From assembly GCA_047967505.1 (NCBI GenBank), contig CM106539.1: a stretch of 64,000 bases of DNA. One strand, written 5' to 3'. The notes below the pieces were generated by a model. That model saw only the letters and a list, made by a program, of their open reading frames with translations, was not told where the DNA came from and ran no database searches. The position numbers and the translations under genes are program-made. Origin of the DNA: Dipteris shenzhenensis (lineage: Eukaryota > Polypodiophyta > Polypodiopsida > Gleicheniales). This document shows positions 32,085 to 42,319 of this stretch, one piece after another (the stretch's first letter is position 1; every line of letters starts with the position of its first letter).

Positions 32085-33953
32085 TGGAGGAGGATGCTTC
32101 CTTCCTAGATAACTAGGACTAGGATATCCATCCAGTACAACCACCAACAGTAGACCGAACTCCCCCAATGATGCTTGGGAGGATTCAAGATAAAGAAGAG
32201 GAAGAAGATTCTGTAGAACCACAACAGCAACGGCCATTCATGAAGTAGGTAAAGTAGATTTTGGACAGGAGAGAACCTCCAGCCATTGAGGAGGAACCAT
32301 CCGAACAACGCCGGTCCAAGAGATTAGAGGAGCAAAGAAGGGCACAAGTTTTACTTGGTCAGCTATGCTTTGATGGAAGAGGTGATCTGTGCTGAAGGAC
32401 CCAAGTGTCTTGAAGAGGCACAGGGTGATGATAGGTGGATGGAGGCTATGTAGTCGGAGTATGGCTCCATAATGAAGAATAACACTTGGGACCTTCTGGA
32501 TCAACCACCAAAACGCAAGGTAATCAACACCAAGTGGGTGTACAATACCAAGTACAAGTCCAACGGCACGTTGGATAAGTATAAGGCTCAGCTCATGGCA
32601 AAAGGATTTGCACAGGTACATGGTTTTGATTATCAAGATACTTTTGCTCCCACAGATCGACTAACCACAATTCGAAGTGTTTTGGCTTTAGCAGCATAGG
32701 AAAGTTGGCCCATGTTTCAGATGGATGTAAAATCTGCCTTTTTGAATGGAGATCTCAAGGAGGAGGTATACGTGGAACAACCACCAGGTTTTGTGATCCC
32801 TGGTTCAGAAGGTAAAGTTTGTAAATTGAAGAAGGCACTTTATGGGCTGAAACAAGCCCCACGTGCATGGTACCAATGGATTGATGCCTACTTTTTACAA
32901 AACAAGTTCAAGAGGAGCCCATCTGATGCAAATTTGTATATCTACAGAGAAGGAGGCACGTGTATGATCGTGGTCCTTTATGCGGACAACCTTGTCATAA
33001 CAGGGAATCATGAAGAGAAGATCTCATAGACAAAGCATTTGCTAGGAAGAGAGTTTGAAATGACATACCTCGGACTGATGCATTTCTATTTGGGGATTGA
33101 AGTTTGGCAAGAGCCAAAACAGATCATCTCACAGTTGAAGTATGCTAGAGAGATACTGAAGGCATTTGGCATGGCTGAGTGCAAGATAGTTGGCACCCCT
33201 ATGGAGGTTGACATGAAGCTCTCAAACGAGGATTCATCACCACTGGTGGATGAAGTGAAGTACAGAAGACTTGTGGGTAGTTTGATTTACTTGTGCAACA
33301 CACGACCAGACATCAACTTTGCGACTGGTGTACTAAGCAGGTTTTCCAATAAGCCCCGTGAGAACCATTGGAGGGCAGGGATGCGGGTGCTGAAATACAT
33401 CAAAGGCACACTTGATTATGGCATCACCTATACCAAGGGCAACATCTTCACCGGATTCTGTGACTCGGATTGGGTAGGAGACGTGGACAACAGGATATCA
33501 ATGACAGGTTACTATTTCTCACTTGGATCTGGAGTTGTGTCATGGGTCAGCAAGAAGCAACCTATAGTTGCTCTTTCTTCTACTGAGGCTGAGTACAAAT
33601 CAACATGTTTTGCTTCTTGTGAGGTAGTGTGGTTGAGGAGGATTTTAGGGGACATGGGTGCAGTGCAGAACAAGCCTATGCAGTTATCATGTGACAATCA
33701 GAGTTGCATGGCAATTGCCAAGAACCCTGTGTACCATGCTCGCACAAAACACATTGAGATTCAATATCACTTTGTAGGTGAGCTCATCATGGATGGAGAG
33801 GTCGACTTGGTGTACTGTCCGACTACAGAGAATGCTGCGGACATCTTCACGAAGGCTCTTGGAAGAGACTTGCTGGAGAGGCATCTTCATCGACTTGGCA
33901 TTGGGCCGAAAAAGTTAGTTCACTTGCGGGTGGACATTGAGGGGGGGTGTTAG
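32085..33953 (+). pseudogene. Copia reverse transcriptase / RNase H remnant
   Basis: After a one-base frameshift near 32080 a Glu/Pro-rich linker carries four TAG codons (32114, 32120, 32246, 32255). After a second shift near 32360 the frame returns with a TAG at 32451. The polymerase has IMKNNTWDLLDQPP, NTKWVYNTKY, then TAG (32697-32699), [31 protein letters not shown], and YADN (about 32980), where the second catalytic Asp is Asn. After a last TAG (33027-33029) comes LVGSLIYLCNTRPDI. The RNase H has GFCDSDWVGD, VALSSTEAEY and ENAADIFTKAL. It ends at TAG 33951-33953, which overlaps the 3' LTR start. Confidence 0.9.
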
Positions 33954-34555
33954 ATATCAATGCTCCACTCTCGTGTAACTACGCAAGAACCAACTAACTC
34001 TACTTGTAAGCCCCCCATATGAGGAGAAGGCATTTGAGTAGCTAGGTTATTCAGTCGGTCCTAGTTTGGACACCAAATGGGGGCCATGTGTGGCCTGATG
34101 GCTAGACAGCTTCAGATAGAGTTGGCACACTGCCAACTAGGCTACATGTAAGTGCGGGAAGGCATCCCATGACTGACCGCACTGAGGGTAGACGGAGCAT
34201 TTCCTGGGGCAGCCCATTCTCGAGTTGTGGGGCCCGTTTGGAGCCCCAGATGATCCCGGATGGCTTTGGGCTGAATGGTAACCATAGGTTAGTTGCTCTA
34301 TTCCGCGCCACAGTTCTAACGTGGTTAGTGGCCTATTTCCGACCTCTAGTTGACCATTTTGGGCCGACTGGGTTGGTCTCGCAATTGGGTCTAATCGACT
34401 ACGATTGGTGGCTATATAAGAGCAAGCCCGTGAAGCCCATTATCATCACTAACTATAGTAACCCCGATTCCTTAGCATCCAGCCTCCATCCTCTACTATT
34501 TCCAGCACGCCATCAAAGCTTCTCACAGAGGATCACACGGTTGGGAGGCAGCAGC

Positions 34556-35250
34556 TGTAAGAAAATAGTACGCAGCGGAAGATAACAATAAAATGCAAGT
34601 ACACGATGGAAAGCTGGAGAGAATACAAAAAATTCTGATATACCAAACTGCTGATACAACTGATGGTTGGCTGTCCACCCGTGCGCTCTACAAACAGAGC
34701 TTCGATGGTGATCTAGACAGATGCTGGACGGAGGACTATGAGCGTGAAGAACTGGTGATCTGATGATAGGGGGTGGCCACTTATATAGTGTAAGTGGTTG
34801 ACGGTCGGCCCTATAATAGGCAGTCGGCCTAATAGACAGTCGGCCTGGAAGACCACCGACCCTTCAGAAAACATGCCGGCGGGCAGATGAAGGATCGTGC
34901 ATAGGTCATACCATCGGGCCTGGGGCTACCGGTAGCCCCCGGACCTTGCTGCTGGGGGCTTTGCCCCCAGACCCCCACCGGGGGCCTGCGCCCCCCGGAC
35001 CCCCTGCTATCGGGGGGGCTATCGCCCCCCCGAACCCCCCCTTTGTGCAGACGGGTATCTACTCTTGGCTCCTAAGCCGTCTCATAACCATCTGGTCTAC
35101 TCTAAGACCCCTTCCAGTGTCTAAACTGGGGATCCCTCCCAATATCTGATACCCATCATGGCTTCTCCTCATATGGGGGCCTTACAACATTGGGTACACA
35201 GAATATTGGTGGGTTACATGGAGAGGTGGACATTGGAGCTAACTCTAACA
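34556..35250. mobile_element. Solo LTR inserted in the copia 3' LTR
   Basis: A 695-bp unit starts TGTAAG and ends CTAACA, and is flanked by the 5-bp duplication GCAGC (34551-34555 and 35251-35255). No internal domain is present, so it is a solo LTR left by recombination between two LTRs. No second copy is in the window, so its family and strand are not certain. It contains the hairpin cluster at 34922-35033. Confidence 0.85.
34922..35033. other. Cluster of four GC-rich hairpins in the solo LTR
   Basis: Four perfect inverted repeats follow each other within 112 bp. They are GGGGCTACC/GGTAGCCCC (34922-34939, no spacer), CTGGGGGC/GCCCCCAG (34952-34970, 3-base loop), GGGGGC/GCCCCC (34980-34995, 4-base loop) and TCGGGGGGGC/GCCCCCCCGA (35010-35033, 4-base loop). 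They could fold in RNA or single-stranded DNA. Confidence 0.85.
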
Positions 35251-35469
35251 GCAGCATCTATTGTATCAGTTTTACAGTAATCAAAATTTTGATTCTCCAT
35301 ACTATCTACTTTTCTCTCATCATGCATACAGATCCTGTTATCTGTTGAGCACAGACGTTGTATTATTTTCTTACACTTTTTAATGGTGTTCAAAGTCGGT
35401 AAACTCATATCAAATATGCACAACACTGAGTTTCATGATGACCACAACCTTTGCATTCTTTACAAATGA

Positions 35470-35953
35470 TCACCCTCATTCATGGCTTGTGGCTTTGTTG
35501 GGGCGGTGCTTCCACTTGTTTCATGCGTGATTGAAGTACAAGCTTCTTGTGCCAAGAAATCAGCAACTAAATTTTGAGCTTGAGGGATATGCTGAATTTT
35601 TACCTCTTCAAATTGTTTGCAAAGTTCCAATGCTTGTTGATGTCATGGAACCAAGCCTTCGCTCCACACTTTCCACCTTCCACTAACTTGTTTACACACG
35701 AGTTGAGAATCTCCTCGCACCTCAAGTTGCTTGATGTGATGTTCTTTCGCCTTTTGTAGCCCAAAAATGAGTGCTGAGTACTCCGCTTGTTGCAAGTACT
35801 TGCAAGTGTAGACTTGCTATAACAATACACCTCACCCCCTGGTGAAGTGAGCTTCACACCCACACCAGCAGCCTTGGTCAAAGGTTTGTATGCTCCATCA
35901 AATTGAAGGATCCAAGATGTCATTACACCAAAACTAAAATGCAGACATCCCAA
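35470..35953 (-). pseudogene. RNase H-like (RVT_3 type) domain in the gypsy leader
   Basis: The minus strand reads WILQFDGAYKPLTKAAGVGVKL and GGEVYCYSKSTLAS (first strands of the fold). After frameshifts come segments around LRCEEILNSCV, the helix ALELCKQFEEVKIQHI and the end NLVADFLAQEA. This is the order of a plant-type RNase H domain. Dual-RNase-H gypsy elements normally carry such a domain between RNase H and integrase. Here it lies 5' of gag on the same strand. It might instead be a fragment of another element. Confidence 0.6.
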
Positions 35954-36146
35954 GTTTCCCGGTAGTCCAAGATAGGTAGAAGGAGAGGGTGGGGAGAATT
36001 CAATACTTGAGCAAGATGTTCAGTGCCAAATAAACTTACAATCCTTTATTGAAAGTTTATCTTTTGACCAAAAAGAATTACAACTTGAAGCTCAAAATGT
36101 GGCACAAAGGGTTGATTAGGTACAAAGGAATTCCTTGGTCGAAACA

Positions 36147-36446
36147 TTACCAACCATAACCGAGCCCTAGAAACCTTTGTAGTGAGGTCGAGAAGAAATC
36201 ATTCAAGATGAGCTTATCCATAGGAATTAATAAGTAGATGCACCAAATCTCCCCCCAAGCTTGTGGATCATCCCACCCTTGGAAGAATGTCACCCTTTTA
36301 ATTACCTCCAATGTAGCAAGTAGCTCGATCACTGCACAATGAGTAGAATTGGAATCAAAGCCCTCCCAGTGTATCCCTAGGTCTTCACCTTGAATTATCC
36401 ATGATGTATCATCCCACCCATTGTCTCCTCGAGTAATGCATTGTAC
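36147..36446 (-). pseudogene. Unknown coding-like segment upstream of the RNase H-like domain
   Basis: About 100 codons are open on the minus strand, rich in Trp and acidic residues (WDDTSWIIQGEDLGIHWEG, then FFQGWDDPQAWGEIW). I do not recognise the family. It is on the same strand as the gypsy element, between its LTR and the RNase H-like domain, and may belong to an extra leader ORF. Confidence 0.35.
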
Positions 36447-36627
36447 AATCAGTTATTGAAGATCGACATGAAGATCAAGGAAGAGATCTCGCCAATTGGT
36501 AGCCGTAATGAGCAGTCGACCAAGTGCCAAATCCTTGAACCCGTTGAGAAGTGACATAAATATCCACCCTCCTCGTGTGGCATGCGTACTTGAAAAAATT
36601 CAAAATATTTTCATCACTTCTTATTTG

Positions 36628-36700
36628 CTGGCCCATTGGTAAGTCTTCCTTTTGTGAATGGGGAGATCTTGGGTTCAATTCCCACTCCTTAATAAAAGGA
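36628..36700 (+). repeat. tRNA-like SINE head (A and B boxes)
   Basis: CTGGCCCATTGGTAAG resembles the 5' end and A box of a tRNA-derived SINE. The GGTTCAATTCC at 36672-36682 is a canonical B box (T-arm). Spacing is about 35 bp. A purine-rich GGAGAGGAG tract follows. A SINE is more likely than a functional tRNA gene, because there is no acceptor-stem pairing. Confidence 0.5.
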
Positions 36701-37399
36701 GAGGAGAGGAGAGGAGAAGACAAAGAGGAGGAGGAGGAGAAGAAGAAGAGTGTAGGTGGCTGCAAGGTTTGTTACACATTCATTTTGAAAATGCACAGAG
36801 ACCATAGGCCGCAACTAGAAGCGCTACGTGGCGTGCAAAGGCCATGACCAGAAGATGCACAGTGGCATGCATAGGAATCCAGAAGATGCACGAATGCACC
36901 CACAACCAAAAGATGCATAGAAACAGAGAAGTTTTGCAACCGCAAGGACGGACAACCGGGAGCAGATGTCATAGATTGGAAGTGTGAAAATAGAGAACTG
37001 CACGTAGAAGATGCCGCAGAACCACACACAGTCGTAGGAGTAACAGATGTTGACAAACGGATTGTATGCCACTAGCCGTGGAGACTTCGTATCTCAGCAG
37101 CCACACCAATTCTATTAACTAGAAAAGAAATCAAGGCATGAGGCTAGACGCTAGGCATGGCGATGCTCGAGGGCCATAGAGGAAAAGAGAACGTGAGGGG
37201 AGAAGCATTAACATGGGTGGGGAAAAGGGATTAAGAGGGGTGGGAATGAAGAGGGGGACTATGGCACAAGGGGAAAGGAAGAGGGGAAGAGGAGCATGTA
37301 CATGATGGGAGGTGGAATGTAGACATGGAGACATCAAGGGAAGAGAGTCATGCTTTATTTGAAAGGAAGGATGGGGGGGGGAAATCAAAGTACCAGTAG

Positions 37400-38118
37400 C
37401 TAGGTGGCTTTACAAGAATGAGTGTGTCCCATCAAGAAATAGCCCCCTCTTTTTATAGCCAAGAGAGGGGGTCTCTCTCAATAAATGCATCCTCCCACAT
37501 GCATGGTGTGTGTGTGGAGGAATCTCCCATGTGGGCTAGTTGGGTACACACTCTCAATTGTATGTGACAACCCTTTGCCTCATTTTTCCACATAAATCAA
37601 ACCCCATATCCCAAGTCTAAGATACTCCCTTGGTCTCTCCCCAATTTTATAAGAAATTCAAACATCTAGGAGGACAAGTGGAGGGTTGGCACAAGGAGTC
37701 TTGCCACCTCATCCTACTTTCCCCATTATTTAACTTGCATTCTTGGACTATCTACACCCCCCCACATGGGCCTATTCTACATGGAGGGAATAATCCCATA
37801 TAATATCCATCTCCACCTATTTTATATTACTTCTCCCATGGTCCTTAGGCCATGTCTCACTAAATGTAGGCATGGGACCGCCTAGGTGGAGGGGTGGCAC
37901 ATGGAGGAACCATGCCACCTTAACATTTTATAATATTACTACCATGGATTATGTACAACACACCTTATGGGTCCTCTTACGTGGAAGGGTGGCACATGGT
38001 CATGCCCTGCCACCTCAACCTTGGGCCTATGCACACCATATTGTATTATACTATTGCCACACATACAAGCACACACACATATTTATGCCTTTTACCTTGG
38101 TCAAATTTATCCATAACA
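37400..38118 (-). repeat. 5' LTR of the gypsy element with TATA box
   Basis: The LTR starts TGTTATGG at 38118 (minus strand), sharing 77 bp with the truncated copy at 23785. GGCTATAAAAAGAGGG at about 37449-37464 is a clear TATA box, so transcription would start near 37420 towards the gag side. The downstream end of the LTR is unclear; no initiator-Met primer-binding site is visible. The GA-rich stretch 36690-36750 may be leader. Confidence 0.55.
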
Positions 38119-38120
38119 GT

Positions 38121-38790
38121 ATCAATATAAATTCTTGCTCTATGCTTTTCTAGAACGATTGTGGGTAGCGAAGAAATTTCTAGTGTGGAGATTTGTGCAT
38201 CTTTGTTGCATTCAACAGTAATGCTTTCATGGGTGTGCTTAATTTTTGAGATCTTGATTTTGATAGTTGATGTCGAAATATTGTAGAGGGGGAAACATTT
38301 GTTGCATACACTCTTTAATGTTTGTGTTTTTGGTTTCCCTTTCTTCAAGCACCATGCTTTGTAGGCATTCCTCCATGCATGTAGACCAATGCTTACGTTT
38401 TTTTCTTGCCGAAGAACCTTGCATGGATAAAGGGTCATATTCGGTTCTTGAATCGACATCTGCATAGTTAAAGTTTTTTGATTCCAATTATCAAACTCAT
38501 AGATTTTGTAGATTTGATCGGTGTTTCCAACAAACAACTCTAGTTTGAATGCATATTTTTTTACTAATGTTGACAATGCGAATGAGTCGAATGGGTTGAG
38601 TGTGAACCCTTCATGTTGTATGCAACAAAGATACCCTTCAAAGTCTCCAACTCCTGGATATAGAGTCTCAAACTATGCATTGATGAAGCCGTTCTTCCAT
38701 TCAAAAAAGCTTTGTTTTCCCCCTTCCATTAGATCTTTCACTTCATCACATATGCAAGCTTTCAAAGAGTGTGTGGACATGTGACAGGTA
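38121..38790 (-). pseudogene. Unknown minus-strand coding remnant next to the gypsy LTR
   Basis: About 215 codons are open apart from one TAG (38673-38675, in the phrase GFINA/FETLYPG). Recognisable composition includes LCCIQHEGFTLNPFDSF, FKLELFVGNTDQIYKIYEFD, and a Cys pair SVCNKC. I do not recognise the family. It is on the same strand as the RPA-like exons 0.5 kb upstream and might be their continuation or another Helitron ORF. The gypsy LTR truncates it at 38118. Confidence 0.45.
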
Positions 38791-39269
38791 AGTAGATATG
38801 ATATACATATTAAAACACAATTATTGTTTGGATATCTCACAACACAAATTTGACGTCAAGAAGGTTATTAGTGTTAATGTCTATATTTTCCCTACCTTTG
38901 ACTGGTCAAGAATGCAAGGAGACTATTTTAATGGATCTGTACAAACTAATAGCCAAAGCTAACTTTTATTAAAGATACAAGATTCCATTGCAAGCCTCAA
39001 ACTCTGAACATACAAACTCCACAAAAGTCTTTATTGGGCTGAGCAAACCATTTATACAAAGTGCTTCTTGATGAGCAGATCTCTTACTACATGAAGAGAA
39101 GTAGACTTCTAGTTAAGGCAAGGATGTCCCTCACTTCAGATCCTCAACAATGCGGGCAATAAAACCAGTAACACAACCAAAGTTGTTTGTAAGAAAAAGG
39201 CCTTCTACTTTCTTGCTGAACAAGTAGGACTTCAGCAATGACGTATTTCCGTGAAGAAGTCTACAAAAG

Positions 39270-40490
39270 GTCAGGGAAGCCTCAAAACCTTATCAACAAT
39301 TATGTCTTTCAAAGTGACATCAATTAGTGCTCCTTCGGTGGTTGTTATGAGGACCTTTACTTTAAGTATTGTGATAAGAGAAAATGCTTTGTCACAGGAC
39401 AAATAGAAGACATTATCTCCATCTCTTGATATATTGTTTCCCTTGCATATGGTGCATGCACTCTCGTAAAGGGCTGAGTTAACACCCGTTACTGTCAACG
39501 TTCCAATTACCTGCAAAGTTTGTAAATGGTCTTAGCGAGAGTTTTAAAATCAAAGTCAAAAAATCTAGGCTGTTGACTTCGACAATAAGGGAGTGGAGTC
39601 TGGACCTGATTGCTGTATCCAATGTGTTGGATGTGTGTGGTGAAGACATGCAAGAGATAGGCTGCGAGCGATTGGTCTTTGATGGGCACAACTATGGTGA
39701 TGCCAAGCATGTTTAACACAATAGGTAGGGTGTTTTTGTCGGATCCAACATTGTGCAATATGAACTTTGCCTCTCCAAAAACTTTGAATTTCTCTACAAT
39801 TTTGACAAAGTCAGAGCATCGGTTGCTCTAAAAAGTGAGCTATTGAAATGCGATTGAAAGCGCAATGCATAAGTTTTAGATTTGGGCGATAGGAGTGAAG
39901 AGAGTCGTACACAAGAAGAATTAGAGATGTAGTAATATTTTGAAATGGAAAGGATGTCTTACTGTTATAAGGTCCTCAGGTAGATCACCGTCTCCCATAA
40001 TCAACTCGTCACATTGCTGCTTGTATGAAGCCCCCAATTTTATAACGGTCACGGTAAGTGTTGCAAAAGGAAGCTGGTTTCCCTCACCCTTATTAACTAG
40101 ATTCCTACACCTCTCCTTGTACTAGCAGATGGTTCCCTGGGGATAGATTTCTTGAACAACAGCAAATGGTTCTATCCTTTCGACTCTAGTAGAGGGTTCA
40201 AAGGCAATGTTGTAGTCGGTAGTTCCCCCATCATTCCTAGTGTTTCTAAAACAAACGGAGAAGTTGGTTAACCTGATAGTCACCTATGTTCAACAACTTT
40301 ACAAACTCACCATAAAAGAGCTCGTCAATATGTAGGGTTATGAAACCCAAGCCAACCCTATCAACCAGATCAACTTTCAAACATCTTTGATAATTCACAT
40401 TAGACATCATGTAGGTTCCATACTTATTCAGCACCTTCCCATCGAAAACACAATTTTTGATTGTAAGATCGATTTCAAAAACCTATATAA
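39270..40490 (-). pseudogene. RPA70-like single-stranded-DNA-binding protein remnant (at least three exons)
   Basis: The first segment (about 40480-40246) reads GTYMMSNVNYQRCLKVDLVD then ELFYGEFVKLLNIGDYQV. After it come DYNIAFEPSTRVERIE and, following a TAG at 40122-40124, LPFATLTVTVIKLGASY. This is the DBD-A OB-fold pattern of replication protein A large subunits (KVDLVD..., ...NDYEI.F...T.V). The middle segment (about 39810-39600) includes FGEAKFILHNVGSDKN. The last exon (39514-39271) starts after TTTGCAG and has ALYESACTICKG...FYLSCDK, like the RPA zinc-ribbon domain but with one Cys lost. Plant Helitrons often carry RPA70-like genes. Whether this is one or a decayed host paralogue is open. 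Confidence 0.55.
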
Positions 40491-40620
40491 CTTTCAAACA
40501 TTCACAAACATGCACATAGTCATGCATATTACACTAAAAGAAGCAAACAATATAAAACCACAACACAACTAAACCATAGATCACAAATAAAACATACATC
40601 ACAACTAAAACATGGAATGT

Positions 40621-40722
40621 TAACCCACAACACAACTAAACCATACAGCTTCAATACTATTAACCCACAACACAACTAAACCATATAACTTCAATTCTAT
40701 TAACCCACAGCACAACTAACTA
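40621..40722. repeat. 40-bp tandem repeat, about 2.5 copies
   Basis: Units beginning TAACCCACAACACAACTAA start at 40621, 40661 and 40701, with a few substitutions in the second and third. Confidence 0.85.
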
Positions 40723-40736
40723 TGTTTTTTTAAATG

Positions 40737-41230
40737 CAGTAAACCATGGAAACCCCAAGCCTTACTGAAACCCCCAAACACTCACGCAAGGACTCATATC
40801 AATGCAATAAACCTCTAGCTGCTCCGAAAGCCCCAAACATCCATAGTGCCTAACCCACAATGCAACTAACTATGTTTTATTCAACACAGTAAACCACCAA
40901 AACCCCAAGCCTTATCGAAACCTCCAAACACCCATGCAAGCACTCACAATAGACCATCCAACCCCCAAAACGCACTATCTTTTCATCAACACAATAAACC
41001 AGTGAAACCCCAAGCCCTACCGAGTCCCCCAAACACCCATGCAAGGACTCACAATAGACTATCGAATGCCCAAAATGCAAGCATCACCTCCTTTCCTCCA
41101 ATGCAGTAAATTAGCAAAGCTCCAGTAGTAGCTGAGCAAACTAGTTAAACCCCCAAACACAAAGCGCCTACTTTCCTCCAATGCAGTAAGTTAGCAAACC
41201 TCTAGTGACTCTTTTCTATAGAGCAAACTA
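40737..41230. repeat. Degenerate tandem repeat of roughly 105-150 bp
   Basis: The phrase CAGTAAACCA..GAAACCCCAAGCC followed by CCCCCAAACACCCATGCAAG recurs from 40737, about 40887 and about 40992. More diverged copies reach about 41230. It looks like a decayed satellite-like array directly 5' (on the minus strand) of the RPA-like exons. Confidence 0.65.
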
Positions 41231-42278
41231 ATGAAACACCCAAACACACACAGCGGCTGCTTTGTTTTCATGCACGAACCTGACCACCGAAACTCGAGAA
41301 CACTGTATAGAGTAGAATATTGAGCACAACACCTACCCAGTCCATGGTTTGTTTACAGAGCAAGCTATTGAAACCCCCACACACCCATGATGCATCCCTA
41401 CCGATTCTATTTCTCAACAGCTCCAAAACACAAGTGCAGCTTCTAAACACAAATGCAAGCATGCAGACACCCATGCGCCTCCCTATCGATTCTATTTCTC
41501 AACACCTCCAAAACATAGACGGAGCCCACGTTTGCAAAAACTTGAAAATCAGCTTCAACCTTTAGAGTCAGCCATCTCTGTGTCAAAATCTGTGCAGCAA
41601 GAGTCACACAATGCATACACAACCATCACAATCTTGCAAGCAAACAAACCATGCACACACCTCTTTATACAGACCCAAATAACACCTTCACACAATGCAT
41701 GTTCTAGATCGAGTTAGGGCAGATACAAATCTGCCTGACATGATCGCCCACTCCATCGCTATCCGATTATTTGGAGAGGTGCAAGCCAAGAATGGCTTGC
41801 CCCCTCCAAGAATCAGTCCTATCATAACTAAAAACAAAACGCAGTATGGACGTCCATCCCGATCTTTGCCTTCGCCACGCCGCGAATAGACCCAGAAACA
41901 ACTGAGGAGCTCTCTGCCATCGCCACGTTGCCCACAGAAAGCATCAGCCAAAAGAAGGTGAAGCACGTCAAGCATCCATAAAAGGGAGGCGCATTCAGTA
42001 CCTTCACATAACAACAAGGTAAGTATCCCTAATCTTATGCTATAACCCTAAACTAACAACTAACAAAAGTATTACATTTGGTCAACTTGACCAAATGTTA
42101 ACTATGAATCTGGATGGCCCTCATTAGGGTCCATCCATTCCACTAACCCACTACGGACCCTTATTGGGCCAACAAGATGAATTTCGTTCATATGGCTTGC
42201 TAAGAGAGAGAGAAGAAGGAGGAGAGAGAGAGAGAAAGGGGGAGAAAAAGGTGAATAGTATTCAATGGGACTGCCCAA

Positions 42279-42281
<3 letters not shown>

Positions 42282-42313
<32 letters not shown>
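42282..42313. repeat. (GA)n microsatellite, about 16 units
   Basis: Uninterrupted GA dinucleotides. The neighbouring 42200-42360 is also rich in GAGAGA blocks. Confidence 0.95.

Positions 42314-42319
<6 letters not shown>

Larger units (their letters stand above)
29150..35375 (+). mobile_element. Copia LTR retrotransposon, complete but inactivated, nested in gypsy
   Basis: The 5' LTR is 29150-29851. The primer-binding site TGGTATCAGAGCTTGG follows at 29852-29867. A degraded gag-pol (29922-33953) comes next, then a polypurine tract (33937-33947), then the 3' LTR (33948-35375), which contains a 695-bp solo LTR. Without the inner insertion the LTRs are about 702 and 728 bp. The CTTTT duplication brackets the whole. 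Domain order (gag, protease, integrase, reverse transcriptase, RNase H) is that of copia. In-frame stops are all TAG in the frames I could follow. Confidence 0.92.
33948..35375 (+). repeat. 3' LTR of the copia element, with nested solo LTR
   Basis: Starts TGTTAGATATCAATG after the polypurine tract GAGGGGGGG and ends TTCTTACA. It is interrupted from 34556 to 35250. After removal it aligns with the 5' LTR along its length. The TATATAAG box is at 34413-34420. Confidence 0.9.
23709..38118 (-). mobile_element. Gypsy LTR retrotransposon, degraded and holding a nested copia element
   Basis: On the minus strand the order is LTR (from 38118 downwards), a leader with extra coding segments, gag (28712-27524), protease, reverse transcriptase/RNase H, integrase (to about 24330), a polypurine tract (about 23786-23796), and an LTR start (23785-23709). 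LTR starts at 38118 and 23785 share an identical 77-bp sequence beginning TGTTATGGATAAATTTGACC, after which the right-hand copy continues and the left one ends. The 3' LTR is therefore truncated. A plus-strand copia element (29150-35375) is inserted in the leader. Confidence 0.75.

Noticed and set aside
29922-33953. TAG read as Gln (stop-codon reassignment or programmed readthrough)
   Set aside because: The pattern is tempting, but the LON-domain gene ends at TAG in a sensible place. The TAG codons are confined to decayed elements that also have frameshifts and lost catalytic residues, so cytosine deamination is simpler.
36575-36847. 90-codon plus-strand frame with a Glu/Lys run
   Set aside because: It arises from the purine-rich tract after the SINE-like head; no conserved domain.
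41688-42017. 109-codon minus-strand frame
   Set aside because: No domain, and no splice link to the RPA-like exons could be made in a consistent phase.
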